A stretch of 14,917 nt of DNA, taken from the NCBI GenBank assembly GCA_964528565.1, contig CAZGSP010000042.1, positions 1 to 14,917 on the forward strand, in the 5' to 3' direction. Each line of letters begins with the position of its first letter. Position 1 is the stretch's first letter. Source of the DNA: UBA10133 sp964528565. GTDB taxonomy: Bacteria > Patescibacteriota > Microgenomatia > UBA1400 > MFAQ01. Of the stretch, positions 6,261-13,109 are shown piece by piece. Made by a program: the position numbers and the translations under genes. The notes beneath the pieces were generated by a model that was not told where the DNA came from, did no database searches, and worked only from the letters and a program-made list of their open reading frames with translations.

Positions 6261-8026
6261 GACTTGGCGATAGCGAGGAAAGCTTCCTGAGGGACGGCGA
6301 CTTTGCCGAATTGTTTCATGCGAGCTTTCCCCTTTTTTTGTTTGTTTAGAAGTTTGAGGTTTCTGGTAAAGTCACCACCGTGGAGCTTGGCATCGACGTC
6401 TTTCCGGTACGCCTTGATAGTTTCCCGGGCGACGATCTGACCCCCAATAGCCACCTGAATCGGAATTTCGAACTGCTGACGCGGGATAGCTTCTTTGAGT
6501 TTTTCGGAGATCTTTTTACCTTTATAGTAGGCTTTTTCCTTGACCGTGATTGAACTCATGGGAGCGAAGAGTTCGTGATTGAGGAGGACATCAAGCTTCA
6601 CCAGCTCGGCCTCCTGCCAGCCGGCCGGCTCGTAGTTCATGGAGCCAAAACCCTGAGATACACTCTTGAGACTGTCGTGAAGTGCGGTGATCACTTCGAT
6701 AAGGGGCAGAAAATAATCTATTTCCACCAGCTCATCAAGATAAGAAACATTGACGAGACTGCCCCGAAGATCCTGACACAGTTCCATGACAGCGCCGACA
6801 TAAGGGGAAGTAACCACAATATTGACAGCGGCCATGGGTTCGAAGCCTTGAGAGATAATAGCCGGATCCGGAAAATCGGAAGGGGAACTAAAGATCTTCT
6901 CCTCACCGGATCTGAGTCTCACCTTGTACTCGACGGAAGGAGAGACCGAAATTACCGGAAGGCCAAACTCTCTTTCAAGTCTTTCCCCCACCACCTCCGA
7001 GTGAAGCATGCCGAGGAAACCTACTTTGACACCTTGTCCGAGAATGGGAGAGTTTATCCCTTGAGTGGTGAGCGATGAGTCATTAAGTTTTAATTTTTCC
7101 AGAGCATCCACCAAGTCACGATACTGAGAACCGTCGGCGGGGTAAAAGTCCAAAAAAACATTGGGGTGTATTTTCCGGAAACCGGGAATGGGAGAAACCA
7201 ACTTTATTTGGGTAGCCAAACAGACCGTGTCGCCCACCAGGACGTGGCGGATATCTTTTAAGCCGGTAATGATGTAGCCGACGTTGCCGGCCGTAAGAAC
7301 TTTTTTCTCGGTTCTCCCCGGAGAAAAAATTCCGATCTCGGAAGCGGTTAGCGACTGGCCGGAACTGAGGAACACCATCTTGTCGCCGGAGTGTAAATTA
7401 CCGGAGATGATCTTCACAAAAGCGATCACACCCAAATGGGTATCAAAGGTGGAGTTGAAGACAAGGGCTTGAAGGGCTTTTTCTTCGGTTTTGGGTGCAG
7501 GGAGGTCGGAGATGATCTTATTCAGAAGCTCCGCTACCCCTTCGCCGGTTTTGGCGGAGACCAAAAGCGGATCGGAGTCGATACCCAGAAGTTGCTTTAT
7601 CTGACGGGAGGCCGCTTTCACCTCGGCCAAGGGGGCATCGATCTTGTTCACCACCGGAATGATGGTCAAACCCAGGTTTTTAGCTAACCTGAGATTGGCC
7701 ACCGTCTGGGCTTGAACTCCCTTGGTGGCATCTACTAATAGTATGGCGCCTTCGCAAGCCTGGAGTGCCCGCTCAACTTCGTAGTTGAAGTCCACGTGTC
7801 CGGGAGTATCGATAAGATTCAGGGTAAACCCCCCGTAGTTCATGGCTACGGGTGCGAGCTTGATAGTAATACCCCTTTCTCTTTCGATCGGATTACTGTC
7901 CAGAAGCTGAGGGGTAATTTTGTCGGCCTGAACCGTGCCGGTAATCTCCAGCATACGATCGGCCAGAGTTGATTTGCCGGCATCAATATGAGCTATGATC
8001 GAAAAATTTCTGATAAGGCTGTCCAT
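6257..8026 (-). CDS. lepA: Elongation factor 4 (LepA), ribosome-associated GTPase
   Basis: LepA/EF4 is a translational GTPase acting on stalled or initiating ribosomes. The 589-residue product is full length. G-domain motifs: AHIDAGKS (G1, residues 12-19), RERGITIK (G2 region), DTPGHVDF (73-80, catalytic His present) and NKID (127-130). The LepA-specific C-terminus is clear (KGKARMKQFGKVAVPQEAFLAI). One oddity is alanine at residue 16 in place of the histidine of the usual LepA AHIDHGKS; EF-G also has alanine here. The ATG is 5 bases after the murJ stop with no Shine-Dalgarno, so it is probably co-transcribed and coupled with murJ. A convergent 4-base overlap of stop codons with the QueC-like gene leaves no room for a terminator. 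Confidence 0.97.
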   Translation of the reverse strand: MDSLIRNFSIIAHIDAGKSTLADRMLEITGTVQADKITPQLLDSNPIERERGITIKLAPVAMNYGGFTLNLIDTPGHVDFNYEVERALQACEGAILLVDATKGVQAQTVANLRLAKNLGLTIIPVVNKIDAPLAEVKAASRQIKQLLGIDSDPLLVSAKTGEGVAELLNKIISDLPAPKTEEKALQALVFNSTFDTHLGVIAFVKIISGNLHSGDKMVFLSSGQSLTASEIGIFSPGRTEKKVLTAGNVGYIITGLKDIRHVLVGDTVCLATQIKLVSPIPGFRKIHPNVFLDFYPADGSQYRDLVDALEKLKLNDSSLTTQGINSPILGQGVKVGFLGMLHSEVVGERLEREFGLPVISVSPSVEYKVRLRSGEEKIFSSPSDFPDPAIISQGFEPMAAVNIVVTSPYVGAVMELCQDLRGSLVNVSYLDELVEIDYFLPLIEVITALHDSLKSVSQGFGSMNYEPAGWQEAELVKLDVLLNHELFAPMSSITVKEKAYYKGKKISEKLKEAIPRQQFEIPIQVAIGGQIVARETIKAYRKDVDAKLHGGDFTRNLKLLNKQKKGKARMKQFGKVAVPQEAFLAIAKS

Positions 8027-8031
8027 GTAAC

Positions 8032-9681
8032 TTAAATATTATTGGGTGTGGTCTCGAGAACTTCATCGCTACTGGCCAGTATTTTACGCCAATTACCAAT
8101 CTTTTTCACAATGTCCGTGACATCTTTCAGTTCTTCAATGTCAAATAGCCAGCAGAAGAAGAGATAGACCGAGAAGCCAACCGTACTAACAACGAGAGTC
8201 AGGGTAATGAGGGGCACGGTTCTCGTGGTATCGAAGACCAGCTGATCCAATAGACGCATGGGCGCCCAGAGGGAAAGGCCGGTAAAGAGACTGACAAAAA
8301 GCATTTTTATTATTCTCACCGAAATACCCAAAGGGCCGACTTTCCGGCGTACGGCCAAGTAAGATAGGAAGAAATCCGTTAAATTGCCGATCGACATGGC
8401 CAGGGTAATGACCGCCACGTCTTTTTCCCTAAATAGCCCCAGGAGAGAGGCCAAACCGACAAAGACGACCATGGTAATGAAACCGATGATCAGCGGAGTT
8501 TTGGTGTCTTTTAAGGCGTGAAGGGCTCGGGTGAGACTGTTGGTGACCGCCTGGGGAGCAATGGCAAAACTGAGAAAGGCAAGGGCTTTGCCCGTAAGAA
8601 GAGTAGCTTCCCAGGGGAAGTTTTTGGCTCCAAAAGCCAAACGGACCAAAGGAATTCTGAGAACCAGGACCAAGACACTCGCAGGCAAGGCAAAGAAGAA
8701 GATTTGAAGTATCGATTTGGAGAGGGTGGCTTTGAACTTGGTTTTGTCATCGGAGAGAGCTTCCTGGGCAAGAGTGGGGAAAGATGCCTGGCTCAGAGAA
8801 ACGCCAAAAAGGGAGATCGGTAGAACATAGAGCTGGCGGGCAAAATTAAAGATCGAAAGAGAGCCGGCTGCCAGAAGCGAAGCAAGGTTGACGGCTACCC
8901 AGCGCTCGATCTGATCAAGGCCCAAAGCCAGGGTTCTGGGAGGCATAAGCTTTAACATGGCCAAAACACCGGGGTGGCGCGGGTTCCAGACTATTTTGGG
9001 CCAGTAGCCAAGAGTTTTGGCGGTCGGTAGCTGGATGATCATGTGAAGGAAAGCGCCAAAAACCACACCAATGGCGGCCGAGTAAATGCCGTAACGTGAG
9101 GATAAAAAGAAAATACCGGAAATGGTGCCGATATTGTAGAGGAGAGGAGCCAGAGCGGGGATCAGAAAACGCCGCTGGGACTGCAGGACTCCGGTAAGAA
9201 AGGCGGAGACGGCAAAAAGAATCTGGGCCACCGACATTAGACGGATCAGGTTGGCCATCAGGTCCAGTTTTTCCGGAGGAAAATGAGCCAGGAGCCCGGC
9301 CAAAGGACGGGCAAAAATGATAATGACCACCGAAAAAATCAAAAGGAAGAAGCCAATGGAGGTCAGGGCGGCGTTCGCCAGTTTGTTGGCCTCTTCTTTC
9401 GATCTGTCACAGTACTCTTGATAAATGGGGATAAAGGCGGCGGAAACTGCTCCCACGACCAGCAACTGAAAAATAGTGTCGGGGATCACAAAGGCGGCAA
9501 AATAGACATCCAGATCGGCCTCCATCCCGCCAAAGAAACGGGCGGCCAGGAGGTGATTTCTTATGAGACCCAAAAGAGCCGAGCCCAGATAGGAAACGCC
9601 AATGATAGCCGCGGCAGAGAGAATACTACTGCTTTTCCGGTTCAAAAACTCCTGAGACTTTGATATTATCCTGTTTACCAC
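8032..9681 (-). CDS. murJ: Lipid II flippase MurJ (MviN family)
   Basis: MurJ flips the peptidoglycan precursor lipid II across the cytoplasmic membrane. The 549-residue product is hydrophobic throughout, consistent with the 14 membrane helices of the MOP-superfamily MviN group, and has recognisable family stretches: SYLGSALLGLIRNHLLAARFFG near the start, DVYFAAFVIPDTIFQLLVVGAVSAAFIPIY, and PLLYNIGTISGIFF. Its C-terminus adds a soluble tail (SSDEVLETTPNNI). The start is GTG at 9681, seven bases after a TAAAAT box, so the message appears leaderless. It heads a two-gene operon with lepA and is divergent from rpsT. Confidence 0.93.
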   Translation of the reverse strand: MVNRIISKSQEFLNRKSSSILSAAAIIGVSYLGSALLGLIRNHLLAARFFGGMEADLDVYFAAFVIPDTIFQLLVVGAVSAAFIPIYQEYCDRSKEEANKLANAALTSIGFFLLIFSVVIIIFARPLAGLLAHFPPEKLDLMANLIRLMSVAQILFAVSAFLTGVLQSQRRFLIPALAPLLYNIGTISGIFFLSSRYGIYSAAIGVVFGAFLHMIIQLPTAKTLGYWPKIVWNPRHPGVLAMLKLMPPRTLALGLDQIERWVAVNLASLLAAGSLSIFNFARQLYVLPISLFGVSLSQASFPTLAQEALSDDKTKFKATLSKSILQIFFFALPASVLVLVLRIPLVRLAFGAKNFPWEATLLTGKALAFLSFAIAPQAVTNSLTRALHALKDTKTPLIIGFITMVVFVGLASLLGLFREKDVAVITLAMSIGNLTDFFLSYLAVRRKVGPLGISVRIIKMLFVSLFTGLSLWAPMRLLDQLVFDTTRTVPLITLTLVVSTVGFSVYLFFCWLFDIEELKDVTDIVKKIGNWRKILASSDEVLETTPNNI

Positions 9682-9694
9682 TTATGCTATTTTA
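9682..9694 (-). promoter_or_regulatory. murJ promoter, predicted leaderless
   Basis: Minus-strand -10 TAAAAT at 9689-9694, seven bases before the GTG start at 9681. No convincing -35 and no Shine-Dalgarno. Confidence 0.55.
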
Positions 9695-9731
9695 ATTCAG
9701 GAAACATAGATGTGCCAGAAGCAGAAGGTCA

Positions 9732-9746
9732 TGATAAAATAAGCCC
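9732..9746 (+). promoter_or_regulatory. rpsT promoter, predicted leaderless
   Basis: Extended -10 TGA-TAAAAT (-10 proper 9735-9740) with exactly six bases to the ATG at 9747, so transcription should start on the start codon. No clear -35 and no Shine-Dalgarno, as expected for an extended -10 promoter driving a leaderless mRNA. Confidence 0.65.
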
Positions 9747-9983
9747 ATGCCTATAACCAAATCCGCAATCAAAAAACTTAGAGCCGACAAGAAGAAGGCC
9801 ACGTTTAACAGATCCACCAAAACAAAGGCCAAGACGGCGGTGGATGAGTTTCGGAAATTGTTGTCGATCGAATCCCTCGGAAAAGCTTTTTCGGCCGTAG
9901 ACCGGGCCGCCAAAAAAGGAGTGATCAAAAAGGGAAAAGCCGACAGAATCAAGTCCCGTCTCTCCAAAAAAATCGCTAAGTAG
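9747..9983 (+). CDS. rpsT: 30S ribosomal protein S20
   Basis: S20 is a primary 16S rRNA-binding protein of the small subunit. The 78-residue, lysine-rich, all-helical product fits the family: MPITKSAIKKLRADKKK at the start and AVDRAAKKGVIKKGKADRIKSRLSKKI at the end, the latter matching the signature of S20 C-termini. It is slightly shorter than E. coli S20 (87 aa). It has its own promoter and is followed, 41 bases later, by pilN with a separate promoter; no clear terminator lies between them. The S20 autoregulation known in E. coli acts on a 5' leader, which would not exist here if the message is leaderless. Confidence 0.95.
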   Translation: MPITKSAIKKLRADKKKATFNRSTKTKAKTAVDEFRKLLSIESLGKAFSAVDRAAKKGVIKKGKADRIKSRLSKKIAK

Positions 9984-10009
9984 AGTCGCTTCGCTTTCCT
10001 ATCCCGCTT

Positions 10010-10024
10010 TGATATACTGAAAGT
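10010..10024 (+). promoter_or_regulatory. pilN promoter, predicted leaderless
   Basis: Extended -10 TGA-TATACT (-10 proper 10013-10018), six bases before the GTG start at 10025. A weak -35 (TTCGCT, 9990-9995) sits 17 bases upstream. No Shine-Dalgarno. Confidence 0.65.
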
Positions 10025-10570
10025 GTGGCTGAACAGCAAGGTGTTTTTCATATCAACTTACTGCCCAAAGACAGTTTTAATTATTCTGCCCTGGGGAAGT
10101 TTCTGTCGTGGGCAACCACTTCCGGCAGAGTTTTGGTGGTTTTAACGGAGTTCGTGGTGCTACTGGCTTTTGGATCCAGATTTTATTTTGATAAAAAAGT
10201 AAATGATTTGAAGGAGGAAGTAGACCAAAAACAGGTTCAGATCCAAGCGTTTGCCGATACCGAAAAGGCTATTAGAACAGTTTTGGCCAAGCAAACACCG
10301 ATCACCGGTTATATGGCGGGGAATCTTTCTTTTGTCAAGAGATATGACGAGCTTGGTAGTATCATGCCAAGCGGTGTGAGACTGGAGGAACTGACCCTGA
10401 ATAGTACCGGCATGACTTTGGATGGAAGTTCCGACACCGAGCTGGGGTTTGCCCAACTAATTCAAAGATTAAAAAAAATTGAAGGGGTAACCCGCCTGTC
10501 AATGAAAGAAACCAGTTTTGATCAAAGTACCGGAACCGTGAAGTTTAGTATTCAAACCACTTTTAAATAA
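10025..10570 (+). CDS. pilN: Type IV pilus assembly protein PilN
   Basis: PilN is an inner-membrane component of the type IV pilus alignment platform. The short cytoplasmic N-terminus carries INLLPKD (residues 10-16), matching the INLLP motif with which PilN binds cytoplasmic PilM. One membrane segment follows (about 35-52), then a coiled coil (56-80) and an alpha/beta domain (about 110-181) of the PilN/GspL-periplasmic type. Length, 181 aa, is usual. The start is GTG, placed by the INLLP position and by the promoter spacing. The next gene overlaps by one base (TAATG), so the two are coupled. No pilM lies upstream in the window (rpsT is there instead), so pilM must be elsewhere or replaced. 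Confidence 0.85.
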   Translation: MAEQQGVFHINLLPKDSFNYSALGKFLSWATTSGRVLVVLTEFVVLLAFGSRFYFDKKVNDLKEEVDQKQVQIQAFADTEKAIRTVLAKQTPITGYMAGNLSFVKRYDELGSIMPSGVRLEELTLNSTGMTLDGSSDTELGFAQLIQRLKKIEGVTRLSMKETSFDQSTGTVKFSIQTTFK

Positions 10571-11226
10571 TGGCTCTACTAAGTAACGAAAAATACTCTC
10601 TGTTTTACCAAAGGATCAGCCTGGTTTATCAAAGACCGGAGATCAAAGCGTCGCTGGAAATAATTCTCTCCGTCTTTACAGTGACTCTACTGATCTTTGC
10701 GGCGATCAGACCCACCTTGACCAATGTCGCTTCCCTGCAGAAAAAAGTCGAGGATCTGGAAGTGGTAAACAAAAAGGCGGACAACAAGATCGCCCAAGTA
10801 TTTGCCGCTCAGACCGATCTGGATAAGTTTCAAGATAAATTACGGCTGTATGAAGAAGCCGTCCCCGACGGATTCAAATATTTTGACATGGCAGGAAGAA
10901 TAGAGTTGATTGCCCAGAAAAGAGGACTCACCATCCAAACGATCACCCTCCCGGGAATACATCTTTTGGGAACGGGAAAAGGAGCCGGTGATTGGTCACA
11001 GAAAATTCCGACTAAGAATTCCAGCAACATTATTCAAGCCGAGGTTTCTTTTGTGGTTAAAGGGAGTCCGGCGGAAGTAAAGGCGTTCCTCTCGGACATA
11101 GAAAATTTGGATAGGCTGACACTACTGAGTAGTATCGCCCTGGCGACCGAACCGGGCATCGCCAAAGGAACTGCAACTCTAAAAGCTACAGGCCGAATTT
11201 ATTTTTATTTTTACTCAGAGTCATGA
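10570..11226 (+). CDS. pilO: Type IV pilus assembly protein PilO-like
   Basis: PilO pairs with PilN in the type IV pilus platform. The 218-residue product has the expected architecture: a short cytoplasmic N-terminus, one membrane segment (about 29-47), a coiled coil (about 52-90, VASLQKKVEDLEVVNKKADNKI), and a C-terminal alpha/beta domain (about 110-218) with the PilO-like stretch FVVKGSPAEVKAFLSDIENLDRL. The assignment rests on architecture and the position directly after pilN rather than on a unique motif. It ends with TGA inside ATGA, so a following ATG at 11223 overlaps the stop by 4 bases. Confidence 0.82.
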   Translation: MALLSNEKYSLFYQRISLVYQRPEIKASLEIILSVFTVTLLIFAAIRPTLTNVASLQKKVEDLEVVNKKADNKIAQVFAAQTDLDKFQDKLRLYEEAVPDGFKYFDMAGRIELIAQKRGLTIQTITLPGIHLLGTGKGAGDWSQKIPTKNSSNIIQAEVSFVVKGSPAEVKAFLSDIENLDRLTLLSSIALATEPGIAKGTATLKATGRIYFYFYSES

Positions 11227-11399
11227 AATTAAGGTCGCACCTCCCAACCTGCATTCTGCTACAACCCTGTCTTTTCGGCTGCAAAGTCTTCAGTACTCCT
11301 AGATGTAATATGTTTTTATTACACCTTCGTCCTACTTCACACTTTTCGCTCGAAAATACAGGCTTTCGCTACGAAAGGAGGTTGGGATATGCGCCCTAG
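11223..11399 (+). CDS. Possible 58-aa ORF coupled to pilO (doubtful)
   Basis: An uninterrupted 58-codon frame starts at the ATG overlapping the pilO stop (ATGA) and ends at TAG 11397-11399, inside the next gene. The product (MKLRSHLPTCILLQPC at the start, then Cys/Leu/Phe-rich) resembles no family I know, has no proper membrane segment, and its composition looks like chance translation of structured RNA. Coupling geometry is its only support. If translated, ribosomes would run through the hairpins and the downstream ribosome-binding site, so it could act as a leader peptide. Confidence 0.2.
   Translation: MKLRSHLPTCILLQPCLFGCKVFSTPRCNMFLLHLRPTSHFSLENTGFRYERRLGYAP
11227..11391 (+). promoter_or_regulatory. 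Structured mRNA leader that can hide the downstream RBS
   Basis: The bases between pilO and the 103-aa gene can fold. TCCCAACCT at 11242-11250 is a perfect complement of AGGTTGGGA at 11379-11387, which includes part of the Shine-Dalgarno of the next gene. After a 2x2 internal loop, GCA (11237-11239) pairs with TGC (11390-11392), taking in two bases of the start codon. Inside this closing helix lie a 7-bp hairpin TGTAATA/TATTACA (11304-11323), TTTTC-GCTC-GAAAA (11343-11356), and CTTTCG-CTA-CGAAAG (11363-11377), whose right arm also overlaps the Shine-Dalgarno. No U tract follows any hairpin, so this suggests control of translation rather than termination. I do not recognise a known riboswitch class. 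Confidence 0.45.
11374..11381 (+). promoter_or_regulatory. Strong Shine-Dalgarno of the 103-aa gene
   Basis: AAAGGAGG lies seven bases before the ATG at 11389, close to the ideal anti-Shine-Dalgarno match and the best in the window. It fixes the start and is the element that the upstream leader can pair with. Confidence 0.9.
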
Positions 11400-11700
11400 A
11401 AAGACCTTTTCAGTTTATGTATTATTAATAGGTGTAATGGGTTTGTCTATTGTTGGCGGAATATTAGCATTCCAAGTTTTTTCTGCCGCAACAAAAACCC
11501 AACTCACGCCGGAACAAGTGGAAATTATTAAACCAATTGATGGGACTATAAACCAGTCCGTGATCGACAATCTGGAAAAAAGAACCCCCATCAGCGATGA
11601 TGAAATCAGTAAACTGGAAATGACACCGATATTAACACCAACCCCGACTCCGACTCCTGCCGAAGCCACCGAGTCGGCTCAAACAACGCTACCACAATAA
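11389..11700 (+). CDS. Small bitopic membrane protein with Pro/Thr-rich tail
   Basis: Not a family I recognise. The 103-residue product has a basic N-terminus (MRPRK), one hydrophobic segment (about residues 9-31), a short polar region with EQVEIIKPIDGTINQSVIDNLEKR (41-64), and a threonine/proline tail (LTPTPTPTPAEATES). With the positive N-terminus inside, the tail should be extracellular. It lacks a prepilin cleavage motif (no GFTLIE-like site), so it is not a typical pilin. It is followed one base after its stop by the 444-aa surface protein, which suggests a coupled pair. It is the only gene here with both a strong Shine-Dalgarno and a leader that could mask it, so its level may be specially controlled. 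Confidence 0.75.
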   Translation: MRPRKTFSVYVLLIGVMGLSIVGGILAFQVFSAATKTQLTPEQVEIIKPIDGTINQSVIDNLEKRTPISDDEISKLEMTPILTPTPTPTPAEATESAQTTLPQ

Positions 11701-11701
11701 A

Positions 11702-13036
11702 ATGGCCACTAAAGGATTAATGTCCAAAAGAATACCGACAGTACTGGGAGTGATCATTTTGATCGCCGGTTTGGTGGCGGGGGTAATTCTCGTTAATATG
11801 AGAACGGGATTTGGGACAAAAGCCGGTCCGTCGGAAAGCCCCAAGAATCTTAAGATCTCCAATCTCGCCTCTTCCACCTTTAGTGTCAGCTGGACAACCG
11901 ACACCCCTCTCACGGGACTCATCAAGTATTCGGAAGACCCGGTCAGAATTACCACCCCGGCCGGAGATGTCAGAGATCAAATTTCCGGCACTTCTCAAAG
12001 TTATAACAATCACACCGTAAACGTTTCGGGGCTATCGGCCAGCAAAACTTATTATTTTGTTATTATTTCCGGATCGGGAACATATGACGATAACGGGAAA
12101 CCGTTTCAGGTGAGAACCGCAACCCAGGCGATCGCTCCCCCGGAAGATATCATTTTTGGAAAAGTGGTTCGTGATTCGGGAGATGCCGTAAATGGAGGAA
12201 TTGTTTTTGTTGAGGCGGAGGGAGGGCAAACCCTGTCCACCATTACCAAAACAGACGGAACTTGGAGGCTTAACCTCGCCAACTCACGGGATAAAGACGG
12301 AAGAGTTTTAACTTATGATCCGGAGAAGACGCTTTTGTCGATCTTCGTTCAGGCGGGGAACAACGGAACCGCCACGGCTTTGACCGATACGAGTAAAGAC
12401 AAACCGGTACCGGATATCGTCATTGGGAAGAACCAAAGTTTTGTGGAGACGGGGCAACTGTCGTCGGTAATGGAAGACACGGCGAGTACACAGACCGGAG
12501 CGGGCTTCCAACTGGAAGTATCACAGTTGACTTTGTCGGAACAGCTGGAAGCCACTTCTTCGGTAAAGATCCTCAATCCGGCCACCAATGGAGAGATCAT
12601 CGCCACCGACAAACCCGAGTTGCGGGGAAAAGCCCCGGTAGGAACGGTGGTAAAACTAACCCTGAACTCGGTGGAGATGACGCAAGTGGTTCAAGCCGAT
12701 GCGGATGGCAACTGGAAATGGACTCCGCCACAAGCACTGGAGCCCGGTGCTCACACCCTGATCGTGGAGTATACCGATGACGCAAATGTGGTACAGAGAA
12801 TTATCCGGACATTTACGGTACTACTGAGCAATCAACCGGCTTTTACGGCCACACCCTCCGCCACCCCGACAGGGATCACCGGAATTTCACCGACACCAAC
12901 CGTGGTGACTTCGATGCCAACCACCGATTCAACCGACCTTACTGACGCAGGCGGGCTGACAACCACCTTGGGCCTGGCCTTACTCGGAGTCGTCATGCTT
13001 CTTATCGGAAGTTTTTCCAAAAAATGGTTGAAATAA
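11702..13036 (+). CDS. Surface protein with FN3-like, regulatory-like and Ig-like domains
   Basis: The 444-residue product has a hydrophobic segment near the N-terminus (about 12-32). An FN3-like domain follows (46-142: SPKNLKISNLASSTFSVSWT, then GLSASKTYYFVI). Next come a carboxypeptidase-regulatory-like beta-sandwich (149-243: IIFGKVVRDSGDAVNGGIVFV, TKTDGTWRL) and a bacterial Ig-like domain (288-374: VKILNPATNGEIIATDKPELRG, DADGNWKWTPPQALEPGAHTL). A Thr/Pro/Ser-rich spacer (375-415) leads to a C-terminal hydrophobic helix and basic tail (about 419-444, FSKKWLK). No LPXTG motif is seen, so it is not a classical sortase substrate; it may be anchored at both ends or have its N-terminal signal removed. 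The likely role is an extracellular stalk or adhesin, perhaps tied to the pilus genes upstream. Start ATG at 11702, one base after the previous stop; M7 is an alternative. Confidence 0.75.
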   Translation: MATKGLMSKRIPTVLGVIILIAGLVAGVILVNMRTGFGTKAGPSESPKNLKISNLASSTFSVSWTTDTPLTGLIKYSEDPVRITTPAGDVRDQISGTSQSYNNHTVNVSGLSASKTYYFVIISGSGTYDDNGKPFQVRTATQAIAPPEDIIFGKVVRDSGDAVNGGIVFVEAEGGQTLSTITKTDGTWRLNLANSRDKDGRVLTYDPEKTLLSIFVQAGNNGTATALTDTSKDKPVPDIVIGKNQSFVETGQLSSVMEDTASTQTGAGFQLEVSQLTLSEQLEATSSVKILNPATNGEIIATDKPELRGKAPVGTVVKLTLNSVEMTQVVQADADGNWKWTPPQALEPGAHTLIVEYTDDANVVQRIIRTFTVLLSNQPAFTATPSATPTGITGISPTPTVVTSMPTTDSTDLTDAGGLTTTLGLALLGVVMLLIGSFSKKWLK

Positions 13037-13041
13037 ATATG

Positions 13042-13070
13042 TTGACGTTGACAATAAATATAGATATAGT
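13042..13070 (+). promoter_or_regulatory. Consensus-like promoter of the 551-aa protein gene
   Basis: -35 TTGACG (13042-13047), 17-base spacer, -10 TATAGT (13065-13070), predicting transcription from about 13077 and a leader of about 33 bases. A second TTGACA copy (13048-13053) follows the first directly but is not correctly spaced from any -10 box. It is the only promoter here, besides that of hrcA, with a good -35. Confidence 0.75.
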
Positions 13071-13071
13071 G

Positions 13072-13088
13072 AAACTAGGTCCTAGTTT
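13072..13088. promoter_or_regulatory. Perfect 17-bp palindrome at the transcription start (putative operator)
   Basis: AAACTAGG (13072-13079) and CCTAGTTT (13081-13088) are exact inverted repeats around a single central base. The palindrome spans about -5 to +12 relative to the predicted start, a classic repressor position. A one-base loop makes an RNA hairpin unlikely, so a dimeric DNA-binding protein is the better reading. The regulator is unknown and not recognisable in this window. Confidence 0.6.
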
Positions 13089-13089
13089 A

Positions 13090-13107
13090 ATGGACCGCAA
13101 TATATAG
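13090..13107 (+). other. Possible 5-codon upstream ORF
   Basis: ATG GAC CGC AAT ATA TAG (MDRNI) lies in the short leader, with its stop two bases before the real start. The bases ATGGACC occur at both the mini-ORF and the gene start. The real gene has no good Shine-Dalgarno, so reinitiation after the mini-ORF is conceivable, but chance is as likely. Confidence 0.2.
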
Positions 13108-13109
13108 AG

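Noticed and set aside
11224..11226. UGA recoding as glycine
   Set aside because: TGA ends pilO at the expected family length and none of the large genes needs an in-frame TGA to be read through.
11304..11323. Intrinsic terminator after pilO
   Set aside because: The hairpin is A/T-rich and followed by CCTTCG, with no U tract.
11227..11388. tRNA or known riboswitch in the pilO downstream gap
   Set aside because: No cloverleaf, T-loop or recognisable riboswitch core (for example c-di-GMP or cobalamin motifs) could be read on either strand.
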